Below are positions 5,202 to 5,756 of a DNA stretch of 5,756 nt, in pieces. The notes below the pieces were generated by a model. That model was not told the origin of the DNA and did no database searches. It saw only the letters and a list, made by a program, of their open reading frames with translations. The position numbers were made by a program, and so were the translations under genes. The stretch spans positions 1 through 5,756 of the forward strand of contig JANJUH010000413.1 of assembly GCA_024710675.1 (NCBI GenBank). Reading direction: 5' to 3'. Position 1 is the stretch's first letter. Every line of letters begins with the position of its first letter. This stretch comes from Lysobacterales bacterium (GTDB taxonomy: Bacteria > Pseudomonadota > Gammaproteobacteria > Xanthomonadales > SZUA-5).

Positions 5202-5459
5202 ATGCGCACCACACTCACTCTCGATGACGACCTCGCGGCGCGGCTGGAAACGCTCTCGCAGCGCCGCGGGGTCCCATTCAAGCAGGTGGTCAACGAAGCC
5301 ATCCGCAAGGGCTTGGCGCCTGCGGGCGGGCGGGCACTCGACCTGCCGGCATTCGATTGCGGCGGCCCCTTGCCGGGCGTTGATCTCGACAAGGTGCTCG
5401 CACTCGACGCCTTGTTCGAGGCTGATCGCTTGCGACAGAAACTCCTCGCAGGCCAGTGA
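5202..5459 (+). CDS. vapB: VapB-like ribbon-helix-helix antitoxin
   Basis: An 85-residue cytoplasmic protein. Residues 1-40 form a ribbon-helix-helix DNA-binding unit: strand MRTTLTL (1-7), helix starting DDDLAARLETLSQRR (8-22), the turn GVPF, then helix KQVVNEAIRKGL (27-38). A flexible Gly/Pro-rich linker follows. The C-terminal part PGVDLDKVLALDALFEADRLRQKLL (59-82, read here in two pieces: PGVDLDKVLALD and ALFEADRLRQKLL) is the type of amphipathic segment that wraps and inhibits a PIN toxin. The ATG at 5202 is preceded by GAGG (5189-5192) at 9 nt. The stop codon overlaps the toxin GTG, the usual arrangement of type II toxin-antitoxin operons, where antitoxin is made first and the toxin is translationally coupled. 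It likely represses its own promoter through the inverted repeats just upstream. The VapB family label rests on this fold and the toxin partner. Confidence 0.85.
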   Translation: MRTTLTLDDDLAARLETLSQRRGVPFKQVVNEAIRKGLAPAGGRALDLPAFDCGGPLPGVDLDKVLALDALFEADRLRQKLLAGQ

Positions 5460-5756
5460 TCGTTCTCGACGCCAACGTGCTGATCAGCGTCATCGATCGC
5501 GACGCTCCCCGGCACCTCGTGGCGACCGACTGGATGCAGCGACAGGCGGCCGTTGGCGAGCTGATGGGCATCCCATGGGTTTGCCTGTTGGCGATGATCC
5601 GCATCTGCACGCTGCCCGGTGTGCTGGTGCGACCACTGACCGTCGAGCAGGCGCTCGGTGCAGCGGAGCGCCTGCTTGGGAATGCCGAATCCCTGATCCT
5701 GCTTGCTGATGGCCCCGAGCAGTTCCCGGCATTCACCCGACTGCTGCGCCGAGTCG
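5456..5756 (+). CDS. vapC: VapC-like PIN-domain toxin, 3' end outside window
   Basis: The frame opens at GTG 5456, overlapping the antitoxin TGA as GTGA, and stays open for 100 codons to the edge. The start VIVLDANVLISVIDRDAPRH gives the first PIN-domain active-site aspartate (Asp5) and the strand-helix that follows it. GIPWVCLLAMIRICTLPGVLVRPLTVEQA (38-66, in two parts: GIPWVCLLAMIRI and CTLPGVLVRPLTVEQA) is typical of the VapC subgroup that carries a conserved Pro-Trp, Arg and RPL pattern. PIN toxins are Mg-dependent RNases that cut tRNA or rRNA and arrest growth until bound by antitoxin. Family members usually have about 130-145 residues, so roughly the last 35-40, including the C-terminal aspartates, are missing here; integrity of the gene cannot be judged. 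The only Shine-Dalgarno-like bases are GCAGG at 5448-5452, consistent with coupling to the antitoxin. No ATG start is possible near the N-terminal motif, so GTG is favoured. Confidence 0.85.
   Translation, partial: MIVLDANVLISVIDRDAPRHLVATDWMQRQAAVGELMGIPWVCLLAMIRICTLPGVLVRPLTVEQALGAAERLLGNAESLILLADGPEQFPAFTRLLRRV

Noticed and set aside
4912..5709. 265-codon + strand frame crossing the end of the ALS-like gene and the toxin-antitoxin pair
   Set aside because: It overlaps three better-supported genes in another frame and has the low-complexity Arg/Ser/Pro composition of a GC-driven spurious frame.

Overview
High-GC chromosomal DNA with densely packed genes, most consistent with a gammaproteobacterium, probably of the Xanthomonadales/Lysobacterales. 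That placement is inferred from the GC-rich third positions, the GTAGGAGCGC-type REP palindromes at 2283-2441, and the gene set. No rRNA or tRNA is present to confirm it.

Layout, left to right. (1) The 3' end of a membrane-embedded M50B-like metallopeptidase gene (to 497, +). It overlaps convergently by 44 bp with a 43-codon entericidin-family lipoprotein gene (454-585, -). (2) A divergent control region (586-707), then a complete AbgT-family transporter (708-2258, +). (3) A 179-bp gap before the convergent sua5 gene, filled by two 68-bp REP-pair elements. The outer foot of the second element carries the stop codon of sua5. (4) sua5 (2438-3412, -), encoding the threonylcarbamoyl-AMP synthase of tRNA t6A synthesis. 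(5) A 102-bp divergent promoter region. (6) A 546-residue thiamine-diphosphate enzyme of the acetolactate synthase large-subunit group (3515-5155, +). (7) A VapB-like ribbon-helix-helix antitoxin (5202-5459, +) joined by a 4-base GTGA overlap to a PIN-domain VapC-like toxin that runs off the right edge (5456-5756, +).

The genes do not form one pathway. They are mostly single-gene units on alternating strands: two convergent pairs (peptidase/entericidin, abgT/sua5), two divergent pairs (entericidin/abgT, sua5/ALS-like), and one true operon, the toxin-antitoxin pair. I see no CRISPR array, phage gene, insertion sequence or defence island, and no convincing new multi-gene system. The items most worth a second look are the REP-pair array with compensatory base changes, the REP-encoded stop codon, the tiny overlapping lipoprotein gene, the non-canonical active-site neighbourhood of the ALS-like enzyme, and the inverted repeats around the antitoxin ribosome-binding site.
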